Shown: positions 18,933-28,036 of the stretch, piece by piece | Position numbering within the stretch: the stretch's first letter is position 1 | Layout: each line of letters starts with the position of its first letter | NCBI RefSeq assembly: GCF_900155945.1 | Contig: NZ_FTMN01000001.1 | Span: 62,001 to 126,000, forward strand | Source of the DNA: Marinobacterium stanieri | GTDB lineage: Bacteria; Pseudomonadota; Gammaproteobacteria; Pseudomonadales; Balneatricaceae | Reading direction: 5' to 3' | Length of the DNA stretch: 64,000 nucleotides | Notes under the pieces: model-generated | Databases searched by the model: none | What the model was told of the DNA's origin: nothing | What the model saw: only the letters and a program-made list of their open reading frames with translations | Made by a program: the position numbers and the translations under genes

Positions 18933-21080
18933 ATGGCAAATACCCATGAAAAAGTGTTCAACGCGCTCAAGGAAGAGCTGGTCGTAGGACCTGATCACCA
19001 CCGTTTTCAACTCACACGCAAACAGCGTGATCATTTTGCAGGGCAAATCTGGGAAGCCGAGGATATCTCAACGGCAGCCCGTACCCAGGTCAGCCTGCTG
19101 TTTCTCTGGCCGGTTCTGGCCGCACAGGCCAATGTCACCAAGAAAGTCCACCGCCTGGCCCAGCAGAACCGCTCTCTGACACACCCTCATATCCTGCGCA
19201 CCTATGGCTATTTCAGCTGGCGCGGACTTGAGTTCCTGTCGCTGGAGCATCTGAATGGCCAAACCCTGGCCGATCTGTTGCAGAAAAAACAGGCAGCAAA
19301 ACTGTCCGCAAAACAGAAGCAGGGGCTGCTGACCCAGCTGACCAAGGCACTGGAGCGCTCACCCTCCCCCCATGACCTGCTGGCACCGGACTGCGTGTTT
19401 CTAAACACCGGCGGCGGCGTCAAACTCTTTGGTTTTGGCTGGCGCCCCGTCATTGCGCCACTGGCAGACAGCCTGCCGACAAAGCCGCACTACCACCGCT
19501 ACCAGGCGCCTGAAGCCTTTCATGCCCACACCCCTGCGCCACAGAATGATGTCTACGCTCTGGCGGTCATGGCCTGGGAGCTCTACTCCGGCAAAACGGC
19601 GTTTCAGGACAAGGACGGCGAAAGTACCCGTTACCAGCGCGAGTTCAAGCAACCCTCCGGGCTCGACAAGTCCCAGTCGCAGACACTTAACCAGGCACTT
19701 TTACCTGAAGCAGAACAACGCCCCGAGAGCGCTCTGGCCCTGATCAAGGCGCTGTTTGCTGAGCCGGAGCAGGCTGAAGAGCCAGAACTGGATGCACAGG
19801 CGCTTGAAGCCGAAGAGGGTGAAAAAAAACCGACAGAAGAAACAGATAGCGATGCGTCTCAGCCCACACCCGAGCCGGAAGCGGCCGAGAGCACGCCAGA
19901 ACCCGAGTCGGCAGACACCAGCGATACAGACACTGCTCCAGCCACAGACGCTCCAGCCGAGGACGATGATGCGGAACACGCGGAACCCCGTAAAAGGCTG
20001 AGCCTGGCCTTTCTGAAACCGGGGCCTGCAGCCCGGCGTTGGCTGGGGCTGGGCGCCGCTTACCTGTTCGGCATACTGACCGGCAGCTGGCTGGCCTTGA
20101 TGTTCTTCGGCGGACAGCTGGATAACGTGGGTTCTCAGGCCGTTGCCATGATGAAGGACAACCGTGAGCTCAGAGCCGCGTTTGAATCCTCCGAACAGGA
20201 ACGCCAGCGCCTGCAACAGGCACTGGAAGCCGCACAGGCCGAATCCGTCAAGGCTGCCGCAGCCCCAGTAGAAAATGAAGACATCTTGCCTGCCGATGAA
20301 GTACGTGAATCCGGCCAACCCACACCTCACCTGACTCTGTTTCAGGATGAACTCATGGACGGCAGTCGCGGCCCGCAGATGGTCGTGATTCCGGGAGGCC
20401 AATTCCGCATGGGCGATCTGCACGGCCAGGGCGACGACAATGAATACCCGGTGCATGATGTTCAGATCCCGGTCAGCTTTGCACTGGCACGCTATGAAGT
20501 CACCTTTGAAGATTATGATCGCTTTGCCGAAGCGACCGGCCGTGATTTGCCCGAGGACGAAGACTGGGGCCGAGGCCAGCGCCCTGTTGTTAATGTGAGC
20601 TGGCAGGATGCCGCAGCCTACGCACGCTGGCTGGCCGAACAGACCGGACAGCCCTATCGCCTGCCGACAGAAGCCGAATGGGAATACAGTGCCCGCGCAG
20701 GCACCCAAAGCGTCTACTGGTGGGGCGATGAGATGCTGGATGGCTATGCCGTCTGTGATGGTTGTGACACCCAGTGGGGTGGCAAACAAACCGCTCCCGT
20801 CGGCAGCGCAAAAGCGAACCCCTGGGGGTTGCATGATATGAGCGGCAACGTGGATGAGTGGGTATTGGACTGCTATCAGCCTGACTACAGCAACGCTCCG
20901 AGCGACGGCAACGCGGCCCAGATCACCGGCTGCAACCAGCGCGTGATGCGCGGTGGTTCCTGGTTCGATATTCCGCGTCTGACCCGCCCCGCCAGCCGCT
21001 ACCGCCACCCGGCCAATACCTCCCGCAACAGCTGGGGGTTCCGAGTGGCACTGGATTTGAATGAAGCGAACAGTCAATAA
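18933..21080 (+). CDS. Pseudokinase - TM - FGE-like (SUMF1) fusion protein
   Basis: A 715-residue single-pass membrane protein. Residues ~1-270 resemble a Ser/Thr protein kinase (HPHILRTYGYF, LEHLNGQTLADLL, YQAPEAFHAHTP-NDVYALAVMAWELYSGKTAF). The DFG position reads FGFG and the catalytic loop is PHDLLAPDCVF without the usual Asn, so it is probably inactive. An acidic, Pro-rich linker follows, then a membrane helix at ~368-392 and a short coiled coil. A C-terminal formylglycine-generating-enzyme-like domain spans ~470-710 (PGGQFRMGD, LPTEAEWEYSARAG, WGLHDMSGNVDEWV, RVMRGGSWFD). The FGE catalytic Cys pair after RGGSW is absent, so it is unlikely to make formylglycine and may be a binding module facing the periplasm. 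It is followed 13 bases later by the DUF4139 gene. Confidence 0.82.
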   Translation: MANTHEKVFNALKEELVVGPDHHRFQLTRKQRDHFAGQIWEAEDISTAARTQVSLLFLWPVLAAQANVTKKVHRLAQQNRSLTHPHILRTYGYFSWRGLEFLSLEHLNGQTLADLLQKKQAAKLSAKQKQGLLTQLTKALERSPSPHDLLAPDCVFLNTGGGVKLFGFGWRPVIAPLADSLPTKPHYHRYQAPEAFHAHTPAPQNDVYALAVMAWELYSGKTAFQDKDGESTRYQREFKQPSGLDKSQSQTLNQALLPEAEQRPESALALIKALFAEPEQAEEPELDAQALEAEEGEKKPTEETDSDASQPTPEPEAAESTPEPESADTSDTDTAPATDAPAEDDDAEHAEPRKRLSLAFLKPGPAARRWLGLGAAYLFGILTGSWLALMFFGGQLDNVGSQAVAMMKDNRELRAAFESSEQERQRLQQALEAAQAESVKAAAAPVENEDILPADEVRESGQPTPHLTLFQDELMDGSRGPQMVVIPGGQFRMGDLHGQGDDNEYPVHDVQIPVSFALARYEVTFEDYDRFAEATGRDLPEDEDWGRGQRPVVNVSWQDAAAYARWLAEQTGQPYRLPTEAEWEYSARAGTQSVYWWGDEMLDGYAVCDGCDTQWGGKQTAPVGSAKANPWGLHDMSGNVDEWVLDCYQPDYSNAPSDGNAAQITGCNQRVMRGGSWFDIPRLTRPASRYRHPANTSRNSWGFRVALDLNEANSQ

Positions 21081-21093
21081 ACCGGAGCCCCCA

Positions 21094-22506
21094 ATGACAC
21101 CGAACCGACTTTTGCAGGCCATGGCACTGACCCTCAGCCTCCAGCCCCTGGCCGGACTCAGTGCAGCACCATTGCAACTGACCGAGGAAAGCCGTGAAAG
21201 CCTCAGCCTGACGCTGTATCAGCGTAACCTGGCACTGGTAGAAGAAACCCGCACCACACCGGCTTTACCCAGCGCCAGCCCGATCACCCTGAACGGTGTA
21301 AGCTCGCAAATGCTGCCGGAAACCCTGCAAGTCATCGGTGCCGGTACCATTCTTGAGCAGAACCTGGAAAGCAATACCCTGGACCTGAACCGACTGCTGC
21401 AGCAACAGATCGGACAACAGATCCGTCTGATGCGCTTTAACTCGGCGACCGGTGATGAACAGGCGCGCAGCGTTCGACTGCTGCGTGCACAAGGCAATAT
21501 GTTGATGGTGGAGAATGGCGAAGGCAGTATCGAAACCCTCACCCTTCACGACGGCCAGTGGCGCCTGCTGCTCGACAGCCCCGGGCAGTTCCAGCTCAAG
21601 CCCAGCCTCTCTTTCCAGACCCAGGGCACTGATAAGCCAGGCCAGGCACAGCTGCGCTACCTTACCCGCGGCATCAGCTGGAGTATGGATTATGTGCTGA
21701 ACCTGGAAGCCGACAGCAAGCACTTGAACCTGCAGGGCCTGGCCACGTTGAGCAACGACAGTGATATGGACTGGCCCGATGCCCGCATCAAACTGCTGGC
21801 CGGTGAGGTTAACGAGCCGCAACAGGCGTTCCGCATGGAAAGCAAGGCACTGGCAATGTCGGCACGTGCGGACTCATCTGGCGGCGCCAGCCCCTCAAGC
21901 GTGCAGGACTACCACCTTTATAGCCTCGAACGCAGCCTGAGCCTGCAGGCCCAGCAGCAAAAACAGATCCCGCTGATCAGCCAGCAACGGCTGCCCACGC
22001 AGATTGAATATCATCAGCAGATCCAGGTCGCGACGCACCAGCAACAGCCGGTAGAAGGCCTTAAACCGGACATCAAGCTGAGCTTCGAAGCACCCGCAGT
22101 CGCTCAAGGGCGCACACCTCTGCCGGCCGGCCAGGTGCGTGTGTTCCGCCCGGATGAACAGGGGCAGCAGCAGTTCATTGGCGGCAGCCATATGCCCGCC
22201 ACCGCACCAGGCGACCGTGCCGAAATCACCCTGGGTAAAGCTTTTGATCTGGAATCAGAATATCGCCAGACCAGCTTCACCAAGCTGTTTGACGGCTATG
22301 AGACGAGCTACACCCTCACGCTGAGCAACCGTTCCGAAGAGAGCAAACCCTTTGTGGTGACCGCCCTGATGCCACGCCCGTTTGAACTGATCAAGGCAGA
22401 TGTAGAGCCGGCAGAAACCAACGCCAGTAACCTGAAATGGACACTGAACCTGAAAGCAGGTGAAACCCGCGAACTGAGTTTCAGCGTCAAACTGCTTAGA
22501 ATTTAG
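21094..22506 (+). CDS. DUF4139 domain secreted protein
   Basis: A protein of about 470 residues with a signal peptide (MTPNRLLQAMALTLSLQPLAGLSAA). Predominantly beta-structured domains follow. The C-terminal half carries DUF4139-like blocks (ISWSMDYVLNLEADSKHLNLQGLATLSNDSD, TSYTLTLSNRSEESKPFVV). It should be periplasmic or surface located; no enzymatic motif is visible and the function is unknown. ATG 21094 has GGAG seven bases upstream; the longer frame from 21061 overlaps the preceding gene. Close spacing behind the pseudokinase/FGE gene suggests one operon. The 3' end overlaps the convergent Sel1 gene by 4 bases. Confidence 0.8.
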   Translation: MTPNRLLQAMALTLSLQPLAGLSAAPLQLTEESRESLSLTLYQRNLALVEETRTTPALPSASPITLNGVSSQMLPETLQVIGAGTILEQNLESNTLDLNRLLQQQIGQQIRLMRFNSATGDEQARSVRLLRAQGNMLMVENGEGSIETLTLHDGQWRLLLDSPGQFQLKPSLSFQTQGTDKPGQAQLRYLTRGISWSMDYVLNLEADSKHLNLQGLATLSNDSDMDWPDARIKLLAGEVNEPQQAFRMESKALAMSARADSSGGASPSSVQDYHLYSLERSLSLQAQQQKQIPLISQQRLPTQIEYHQQIQVATHQQQPVEGLKPDIKLSFEAPAVAQGRTPLPAGQVRVFRPDEQGQQQFIGGSHMPATAPGDRAEITLGKAFDLESEYRQTSFTKLFDGYETSYTLTLSNRSEESKPFVVTALMPRPFELIKADVEPAETNASNLKWTLNLKAGETRELSFSVKLLRI

Positions 22507-22988
22507 GCACCACTTTCTGCGAGTGGATGTTGACGCTTGCGCCAGCACTCCGCTCGAGCGGGGTCGATAGCGGCCCCCAGTACACCCTCTTCATAAACCT
22601 CGACCATACGCCTGACGGCCAGCGGATGACGCTGCTCCCCCGCCATGCGGTAATAGGCCAGAGCCTTGGCCGGGTCGGGCCGAAAATAATGCTCAAACCC
22701 CTGCTCGTAGATACGCCCCATTTGATACTGCGCCTTGGCATCGCCCATATCAGCAGCACGCTCCAGATAAATTCCACCCTGCACCCGGCTGGCCACATCC
22801 TCGCCCCGAAAATGCAGCAGGTGCCCATAGGTCGACAGCGCTGCCCGGCTGCCACTTTCAGCAGCGATACGGTAAAGCTTCATGGCAATTCGGTGTCGTC
22901 GTTTGGACCCCTTGAGCACCGGCAGATGAAACAGACGTGCTGCCATCCAGTGAACCAAAGGCGCCATCGAGCGTCTTAACACACGCAT
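22503..22988 (-). CDS. Sel1-repeat (TPR-like) protein
   Basis: A protein of about 161 residues with Sel1-type helical repeats (AMKLYRIAAESGSRAALSTYGHLL, GIYLERAADMGDAKAQYQMGRIYEQG, ALAYYRMAGEQRHPLAVRRMVEVYEEG). Such repeats mediate protein contacts. The N-terminus is basic with no clear signal peptide (MRVLRRSMAPLVHWMAAR). ATG 22988 has AAGGA seven bases upstream and is preferred over GTG 23006. The partner is unknown. Confidence 0.82.
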   Translation of the reverse strand: MRVLRRSMAPLVHWMAARLFHLPVLKGSKRRHRIAMKLYRIAAESGSRAALSTYGHLLHFRGEDVASRVQGGIYLERAADMGDAKAQYQMGRIYEQGFEHYFRPDPAKALAYYRMAGEQRHPLAVRRMVEVYEEGVLGAAIDPARAECWRKRQHPLAESGA

Positions 22989-23207
22989 CCTTATATCCTT
23001 GTGCACTTAAAGCAATTATTTTTATAACGATATGATAAAAATATCTGACATTCAGCCACATAGACCGTTACACTGAACTATACCTGTTGTCAGCCGACAG
23101 GCAGAAGCCTGTTTTGACACCAGACCGTTTCCGGAGACGCCTGAAGAGTCATAAATGGTTTTCAGGCGCAGCCAACCTAATCGAGCAGCAAGGGAGTTGA
23201 TTCGCGA
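22989..23207. other. Intergenic region between Sel1 gene and cysK
   Basis: About 220 bases upstream of two divergent genes, AT-rich near 23010-23050 (several ATAT/ATAA stretches). I could not place a convincing sigma-70 promoter or CysB site. A TTGACA occurs in the 23110s, but no -10 lies at a proper distance. Confidence 0.5.
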
Positions 23208-24176
23208 ATGAACATCTACGAAGACAATGCATTGACGATCGGGAATACCCCACTGGTACGCCTCAAGCACCTGTGGCCGCAGGGCAACCTGCTGGCCAAG
23301 ATTGAGTCGCGTAACCCGGCCGGCTCCGTCAAGTGCCGTATCGGCGCCAACATGATCTGGGCCGCCGAGCAGGAAGGCCGCCTCAAGCCCGGCATGACCC
23401 TGATTGAGCCGACCAGTGGCAACACCGGTATCGCGCTTGCCTTTGTTGCTGCCGCCAAGGGCTACAAGCTTGTACTCACCATGCCCTCCTCCATGTCACT
23501 TGAGCGTCGCAAGCTGATGAAGGCGCTGGGCGCTGAAATCGAGCTGACCGAACCGGCCAAGGGCATGAAAGGCGCCATTGAAAAGGCACAGCAGCTGGTC
23601 GACGAAAATCCCGACCAGTACCTGATGCTGCAGCAGTTCGAGAACCCTGCCAACCCGGCTATCCATGAGCAAACAACTGGCCCGGAAATCTGGCGTGACA
23701 CCGATGGCCAGGTGGATATCTTCGTGGCAGGCGTGGGCACCGGCGGTACTCTGACCGGCGTATCCCGCTACATCAAGAACACCCAGGGCAAGGCGATCCG
23801 CAGTGTCGCGGTCGAGCCGCTGGACTCTCCGGTAATCAGCCAGACACTGGCGGGTGATGAGGTTAAGCCTTCACCGCACAAGATTCAGGGTATCGGTGCC
23901 GGTTTCGTGCCCAAGAACCTTGATCTGGATCTGGTCGATCATGTGGAGCAGGTCAGCAACGAAGATGCCATGGCGACCGCCCGTGACCTGATGCAGAAGG
24001 AAGGTATTCTGTGCGGTATTTCCTGCGGCGCTGCCCTGACAGCAGCTTTACGTGAAGCTGCCAAGCCGGAGAATGCGGACAAGCAGGTTGTAGTGATTCT
24101 GCCTGACTCCGGCGAGCGTTACCTCAGCTCTGCCCTGTTCGAAGGCATGTTCACGGATAACGAGAACGTACAGTAA
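23208..24176 (+). CDS. cysK: Cysteine synthase A (O-acetylserine sulfhydrylase)
   Basis: A 322-residue PLP enzyme making cysteine from O-acetylserine and sulfide. Motifs: NTPLVRL, PLP lysine in [23 protein letters not shown], phosphate-binding loop [14 protein letters not shown], and [11 protein letters not shown]. Length and sequence are closer to CysK than to CysM. An AAGGGAG ribosome site lies near the ATG. A strong terminator follows. Confidence 0.95.
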   Translation: MNIYEDNALTIGNTPLVRLKHLWPQGNLLAKIESRNPAGSVKCRIGANMIWAAEQEGRLKPGMTLIEPTSGNTGIALAFVAAAKGYKLVLTMPSSMSLERRKLMKALGAEIELTEPAKGMKGAIEKAQQLVDENPDQYLMLQQFENPANPAIHEQTTGPEIWRDTDGQVDIFVAGVGTGGTLTGVSRYIKNTQGKAIRSVAVEPLDSPVISQTLAGDEVKPSPHKIQGIGAGFVPKNLDLDLVDHVEQVSNEDAMATARDLMQKEGILCGISCGAALTAALREAAKPENADKQVVVILPDSGERYLSSALFEGMFTDNENVQ

Positions 24177-24214
24177 CGTTGTAGTAACAATACAACTTGT
24201 ACAAGGTATAACCA

Positions 24215-24240
24215 AAAACAGCCGCATTAGCGGCTGTTTT
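24215..24240 (+). terminator. Rho-independent terminator after cysK
   Basis: Perfect 11-bp stem AAAACAGCCGC / GCGGCTGTTTT with loop ATTA, about 38 bases after the cysK stop. The flanking A and T runs make it potentially bidirectional, serving the small leftward gene that ends at 24290 too. Confidence 0.9.
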
Positions 24241-24289
24241 CGTATGTGGCTGCAGCGATAATCCGATACCGGATATCTCAGCAGCTGGC

Positions 24290-24502
24290 TCAGCTCATCA
24301 GGTCACGAACCTGCTGATGGCTGGGGAAGCTGCTCAAATCACGCACGCTGACGGTGTCACCGCTGGTGCGTGTCAGGATGTAGGAGCTGGGCTTGCGCGC
24401 GCTGCCTTGATATACACCGCTGACTTCAAAGTTTTCGCCATCAACACCCAGAATCGCAATGGTACGTTCCTGAGTGCTTGCATTCATGTCTACGCTTTTC
24501 AT
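24290..24502 (-). CDS. Small hypothetical protein
   Basis: An unrecognised protein of 70 residues starting MKSVDMNASTQERTI; soluble, with no signal peptide or membrane helix. It looks like a small beta-rich fold (IAILGVDGENFEVSGVYQG, SYILTRTSGDTVSVRDL). The frame opens earlier at 24550, but ATG 24502 follows a purine-rich GAGAAAAG and is more credible. It sits between two convergent hairpin-bounded neighbours with its own AT-rich upstream region containing an inverted repeat. Confidence 0.6.
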   Translation of the reverse strand: MKSVDMNASTQERTIAILGVDGENFEVSGVYQGSARKPSSYILTRTSGDTVSVRDLSSFPSHQQVRDLMS

Positions 24503-24524
24503 CTTTTCTCTGCCCCGATGCTTA

Positions 24525-24545
24525 TTATGTAGTTTTATTACATAA
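24525..24545. promoter_or_regulatory. Inverted repeat upstream of small gene
   Basis: Perfect 7-bp arms TTATGTA / TACATAA separated by 7 AT-rich bases, about 23 bases upstream of the small gene's ATG. It is placed like an operator, with no identified binder. Confidence 0.35.
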
Positions 24546-24610
24546 AGCATAGCCTATTTTTCAAATTTAACAAGCAGATGACGGTTTTAAGGTCTTTCAA
24601 TGACAGCTTG

Positions 24611-25507
24611 CTAGGGCCGTTTTATCGCGCCCAAACACTTCTCTGCCTTCTGGTATCCGAGGCTGATCATCTCGGCAGCACGGTTGAATTCAAGCATCTG
24701 ACAGGCATTACGAGAGACTTCAATAATCTCGTCCGGCGGATAGGCCGCAAGCTTCTGACGTGCAATGCTGCTCTGCATGCTATCGAACGCCTGGATAGCC
24801 ACGCCATAGGCACCCCAGTCGCGAGGACGCGCTTCCGTCTTGTTTTGCTGTAGCCGCTGGATAAAACGGCCAACGCGATCATGCAGCGGCGCCGCTTCGG
24901 GGTCTGCCTCAACAGGTTCAGGCACGGGGGCGACCTCTTCGAGCACTGGACCATTCAGGTTCACGGCGACGGTAATGTCGGTATCGTCATGAAAGGTTGG
25001 CGCAATGGGGACCGGATTCAGCACGCCGCCATCCACCAGCGTGAGTCCACGGTAGCGGAACGGGGTAAACAGCAGCGGAATGGCTATGGAAGCCCGAATG
25101 GCATCAAACAGGTTGCCACTGTTGATCCAGACCTCTTTCTGCCGCTCCAGGTCGGTGGCCACCGCAGTAAAGGGCAGTTCCAGATCTTCAATGAGTACAT
25201 TACCGACCAGGTTGGTCAGGGTATCGATCAAACGATCCCCGCGTACCAGGCCACCTCTGTCCCAGGTCAGGTCCAGCAGCGCCATGATATCCATACGGGT
25301 AATCGAACGTACCCAGTGCTCATATTCGCTTAATTTGCCAGCCGCGTAGATGCCGCCAATCAACGCCCCCATGGAGCAACCGGCAATGGAGCGGATCTGA
25401 TAGCCATGCTCTTCAAGCCAGCGAATAACGCCGATATGGGCCAATCCGCGTGCACCACCACTGCCCAGCACCAGCGAGACGGTTGTACCTCTTCCGTGTT
25501 CAGTCAT
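24611..25507 (-). CDS. Patatin-like phospholipase (RssA-like)
   Basis: A protein of about 298 residues. Patatin fold motifs are the oxyanion loop GSGGARGLAH, the nucleophile elbow GCSMGALIGG (Gly-x-Ser-x-Gly) and the catalytic Asp in VDGGVLNPVP, giving a Ser-Asp dyad lipid acyl hydrolase. No signal peptide is seen, so it acts in the cytoplasm or at the inner membrane face. ATG 25507 has GAGGAG seven bases upstream; the longer reading to 25564 lacks one. The physiological substrate is unknown. Confidence 0.88.
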   Translation of the reverse strand: MTEHGRGTTVSLVLGSGGARGLAHIGVIRWLEEHGYQIRSIAGCSMGALIGGIYAAGKLSEYEHWVRSITRMDIMALLDLTWDRGGLVRGDRLIDTLTNLVGNVLIEDLELPFTAVATDLERQKEVWINSGNLFDAIRASIAIPLLFTPFRYRGLTLVDGGVLNPVPIAPTFHDDTDITVAVNLNGPVLEEVAPVPEPVEADPEAAPLHDRVGRFIQRLQQNKTEARPRDWGAYGVAIQAFDSMQSSIARQKLAAYPPDEIIEVSRNACQMLEFNRAAEMISLGYQKAEKCLGAIKRP

Positions 25508-25644
25508 AGCCCCCACTCCTCTACAACCGGAAATCCATATCCACATCGACACCCCCGGTGCCAATGCTCCTGTTTAAACCATAGACCCATATCCTGATCA
25601 CGGCAGGTGCATAGTTAAAAAGGTAAGCAAAATCAGAAAGGTAG

Positions 25645-25671
25645 AGCCGGAGCGAAAGGACCGCTCCGGCT
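25645..25671 (-). terminator. Probable terminator after Dyp peroxidase gene
   Basis: Perfect 10-bp stem AGCCGGAGCG / CGCTCCGGCT with a 7-base loop, immediately after the leftward peroxidase stop and followed on that strand by a T-rich stretch. Confidence 0.65.
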
Positions 25672-25677
25672 GCAGGC

Positions 25678-26604
25678 TCAGCTCAGCTGGGTGAGCCAAT
25701 GACTGGTAGGAACAAAGAAAGCCGAGCCCGTCACGGCACGGGTAAAGTCGAGGATACGGTCGGCATGACCGGTTTCATCGCCTTCCACCATGCTCTTGAG
25801 CATGAGCTCAAAATGCTCGGGTGTGCGGCAGGTGCTGACAAACATCAGGCCTTTGCGCTGACTGTCACCGTAAGGCATGCTGTGACGCAGGATCTCCATG
25901 GAGCTGCCGTCTTCGCGCTTCAGCGAGGTACGCTTGGTATGTGCATGCGGTGACTTCTTGTCACCCGGATACTCGATGTTCTCGTCCTTGGTGCGGCCAT
26001 AGGCATCTTCCTGCTGCTTGACGCTGAGACGCTCCCAGGCACCCAGGTCGTGCTCATAGCGCTGCAGGTGCAGGTAACTGCCACCGGCAAACTCGGGGTC
26101 TTCATCGCCCACCAGCGCAACGTCCAGACGGTCATCACCTTCCGGATTCTCGGTACCATCGACAAAACCGGTCAGGTCACGCATGTCGCGATAACGGAAG
26201 CCATGGATCTCTTCCACCAGCTCGGCGGCATCGTCCAGGCTGCGGCTGATTGCGGCACCCAGTTCAAACACGGCATCGTGCTGATCCGCTCGCACGATGA
26301 ACAGCAGGTCCACCGGGGTAGAAGGCGCCACGCGCCCGCCCTGCTCCAACGCCGGGAAGGCACGCAGCAAGGCTGGACGTTCTTCCGGGTTAAACTGGTC
26401 CCAGTAGCCAGAACCCACGCCAACCGTCAGGTGAAGGTCCGCGTCCGGATAACGGTTGCGAAAATCATCCAGCAACGCAGGCATTGATGCCAGAGAAGCA
26501 CGCACCAACTCACGGGCGCCCTCCACATGGCTCTGGTTCAAGGTCAAAAACAGGGCATCCTTGCTGGATTCAGCAATCAGGCCCGACTGGTAAGTGTCTC
26601 GCAT
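25678..26604 (-). CDS. Dyp-type peroxidase (YfeX-like)
   Basis: A 308-residue dye-decolourising-type haem peroxidase. It has the GxxDG motif in TGFVDGTENP, a candidate proximal haem His in HAHTKRTS and a C-terminal MFVSTCRTPEHFELMLKSM block. There is no Tat signal, so it is a cytoplasmic YfeX-type enzyme; such proteins oxidise porphyrins and small phenolics with H2O2. The gene lies 24 bases after trpS on the same strand, probably cotranscribed. A hairpin terminator follows. Confidence 0.9.
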   Translation of the reverse strand: MRDTYQSGLIAESSKDALFLTLNQSHVEGARELVRASLASMPALLDDFRNRYPDADLHLTVGVGSGYWDQFNPEERPALLRAFPALEQGGRVAPSTPVDLLFIVRADQHDAVFELGAAISRSLDDAAELVEEIHGFRYRDMRDLTGFVDGTENPEGDDRLDVALVGDEDPEFAGGSYLHLQRYEHDLGAWERLSVKQQEDAYGRTKDENIEYPGDKKSPHAHTKRTSLKREDGSSMEILRHSMPYGDSQRKGLMFVSTCRTPEHFELMLKSMVEGDETGHADRILDFTRAVTGSAFFVPTSHWLTQLS

Positions 26605-26628
26605 TGCTCTCTCCCCTTACCGCTCGGC

Positions 26629-27909
26629 TTACAGCAGAGCGGACAACTCTTCAGTCAGCAGGTCCAGTTCATTCTGGGCTTTCTGACGGGCTTTCTTCTT
26701 GAGCGTTTCCACTTCAGCCGTTTTTTCTGCAACCAGTGCCTTGGCTGCTTCGGCCTTGTCTTCAGCCTGTTCCACGCGCTCCAGCAGCGGACGGATCTGC
26801 ATCAGAATGGCACGACGGCGACCTTCTTCTGCACGTGCAATCTCTTCAGCCGACTTCTCCTTATCCTTCACCTCAGCTTTCTTCTGCGCGCTGCTGGTGT
26901 CGGTCAGGGAACGGATGCCCACAGCGTGGCGCACCTTATCCAGGAAAGGCGCGGAGTACTCACGGGCACGCTCGGCACCCTTGTGCAGTACCGCTTCCAC
27001 TTCGCCCAGATCATTCATCAGTTCATTGTAACGGGCACGCGGCGCAGACAGCTGGGCGTCCAGGTACTCGAACAGTTCTTTCTTGGCATCACCCCAGCCA
27101 ATCCCTTCAACAAAACGCTGACGCATGGCTTCGCTTTCCGCTTCGGTGGCGAAGCAGCGATACAGATGCATCAAGGTATTGTCCGGATCTTTCGGCTCAC
27201 CCGGCTCACGGGTATCGGTGACAATCTGGTTGATCAGCTTGCGAAGATCATCAGAAGAGCTGAACAACGGAATAGTGTTGTTGTAGCTTTTGGACATCTT
27301 GCGACCATCCAGACCCGGAATCAGCTGGGTTTCTTCATCCACCTGGGCTTCCGGCAGCGTGAACAGTGACTCGAAGTTGTGGTTGAAACGGCCGGCGATA
27401 TCACGCGCCATCTCAATGTGCTGGATCTGATCCTTGCCCACAGGGATGATGTCGGCGTTGAACATCAGGATGTCCGCAGCCATCAGGATGGGGTAGTTGA
27501 ACAGACCCATGGTGATGCCATCGTCCAGATCTTCCTTGCCCGCATCGCGGTTGGCATCCACGGCCGCCTTATAGGCGTGGGCACGGTTCATCAGGCCCTT
27601 GGAGGTCTGACAGGTCAGAATCCAGGTCAGCTCGGTGATTTCAGGAATGTCTGTTTGACGGTAGAAAGTCGCCTTGTCCGTATCCAGCCCCAACGCCAGC
27701 CAGGTTGCAGCAATCTCGCGGGTGGAACGGGCTACACGTTCCGGCTCCTGGCACTTGATCAGTGCGTGGAAGTCGGCCAGAAAGAAGTAGCTGTTAAACG
27801 CGGGATTCTCGCTCGCGTCGATGGCTGGTTTAATGGCGCCGAGATAGTTGCCGATATGGGGGGTACCGGTGGTTGTAATACCGGTCAGAACGGTTTTCTT
27901 AGTCATCAT
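26629..27909 (-). CDS. trpS: Tryptophanyl-tRNA synthetase
   Basis: A 426-residue class I aminoacyl-tRNA synthetase charging tRNA-Trp. It has the HIGH-equivalent TPHIGNYLGA near residue 17 and the KMSKS loop GRKMSKS near 206. It is longer than the ~334-residue E. coli form. The last ~90 residues are Lys/Glu/Ala-rich and probably coiled coil (AEEIARAEEGRRRAILMQI, KAEAAKALVAEKTAEVETL). Longer TrpS proteins with such tails are known in pseudomonads. ATG ATG at the start leaves the exact start ambiguous by one codon. Confidence 0.95.
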   Translation of the reverse strand: MMTKKTVLTGITTTGTPHIGNYLGAIKPAIDASENPAFNSYFFLADFHALIKCQEPERVARSTREIAATWLALGLDTDKATFYRQTDIPEITELTWILTCQTSKGLMNRAHAYKAAVDANRDAGKEDLDDGITMGLFNYPILMAADILMFNADIIPVGKDQIQHIEMARDIAGRFNHNFESLFTLPEAQVDEETQLIPGLDGRKMSKSYNNTIPLFSSSDDLRKLINQIVTDTREPGEPKDPDNTLMHLYRCFATEAESEAMRQRFVEGIGWGDAKKELFEYLDAQLSAPRARYNELMNDLGEVEAVLHKGAERAREYSAPFLDKVRHAVGIRSLTDTSSAQKKAEVKDKEKSAEEIARAEEGRRRAILMQIRPLLERVEQAEDKAEAAKALVAEKTAEVETLKKKARQKAQNELDLLTEELSALL

Positions 27910-28036
27910 TTACTCGTCAGTCGATTCATCCTGCCCGGGTCTGGGATGACCCTGCACTTCGCAAAGGGCTATGATACACAAGTTGCTGGTCATACGCCCC
28001 GTGTAATGGCCAACTGATACGGAGATATTCTGGTTT

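Noticed and set aside
19701-21122. Leftward open frame of about 473 codons opposite the pseudokinase/FGE gene
   Set aside because: Shadow frame; the forward strand shows conserved FGE-like and kinase-like motifs.
23100-23130. TTGACA upstream of cysK as a -35 element
   Set aside because: No -10-like hexamer lies 15-19 bases downstream.
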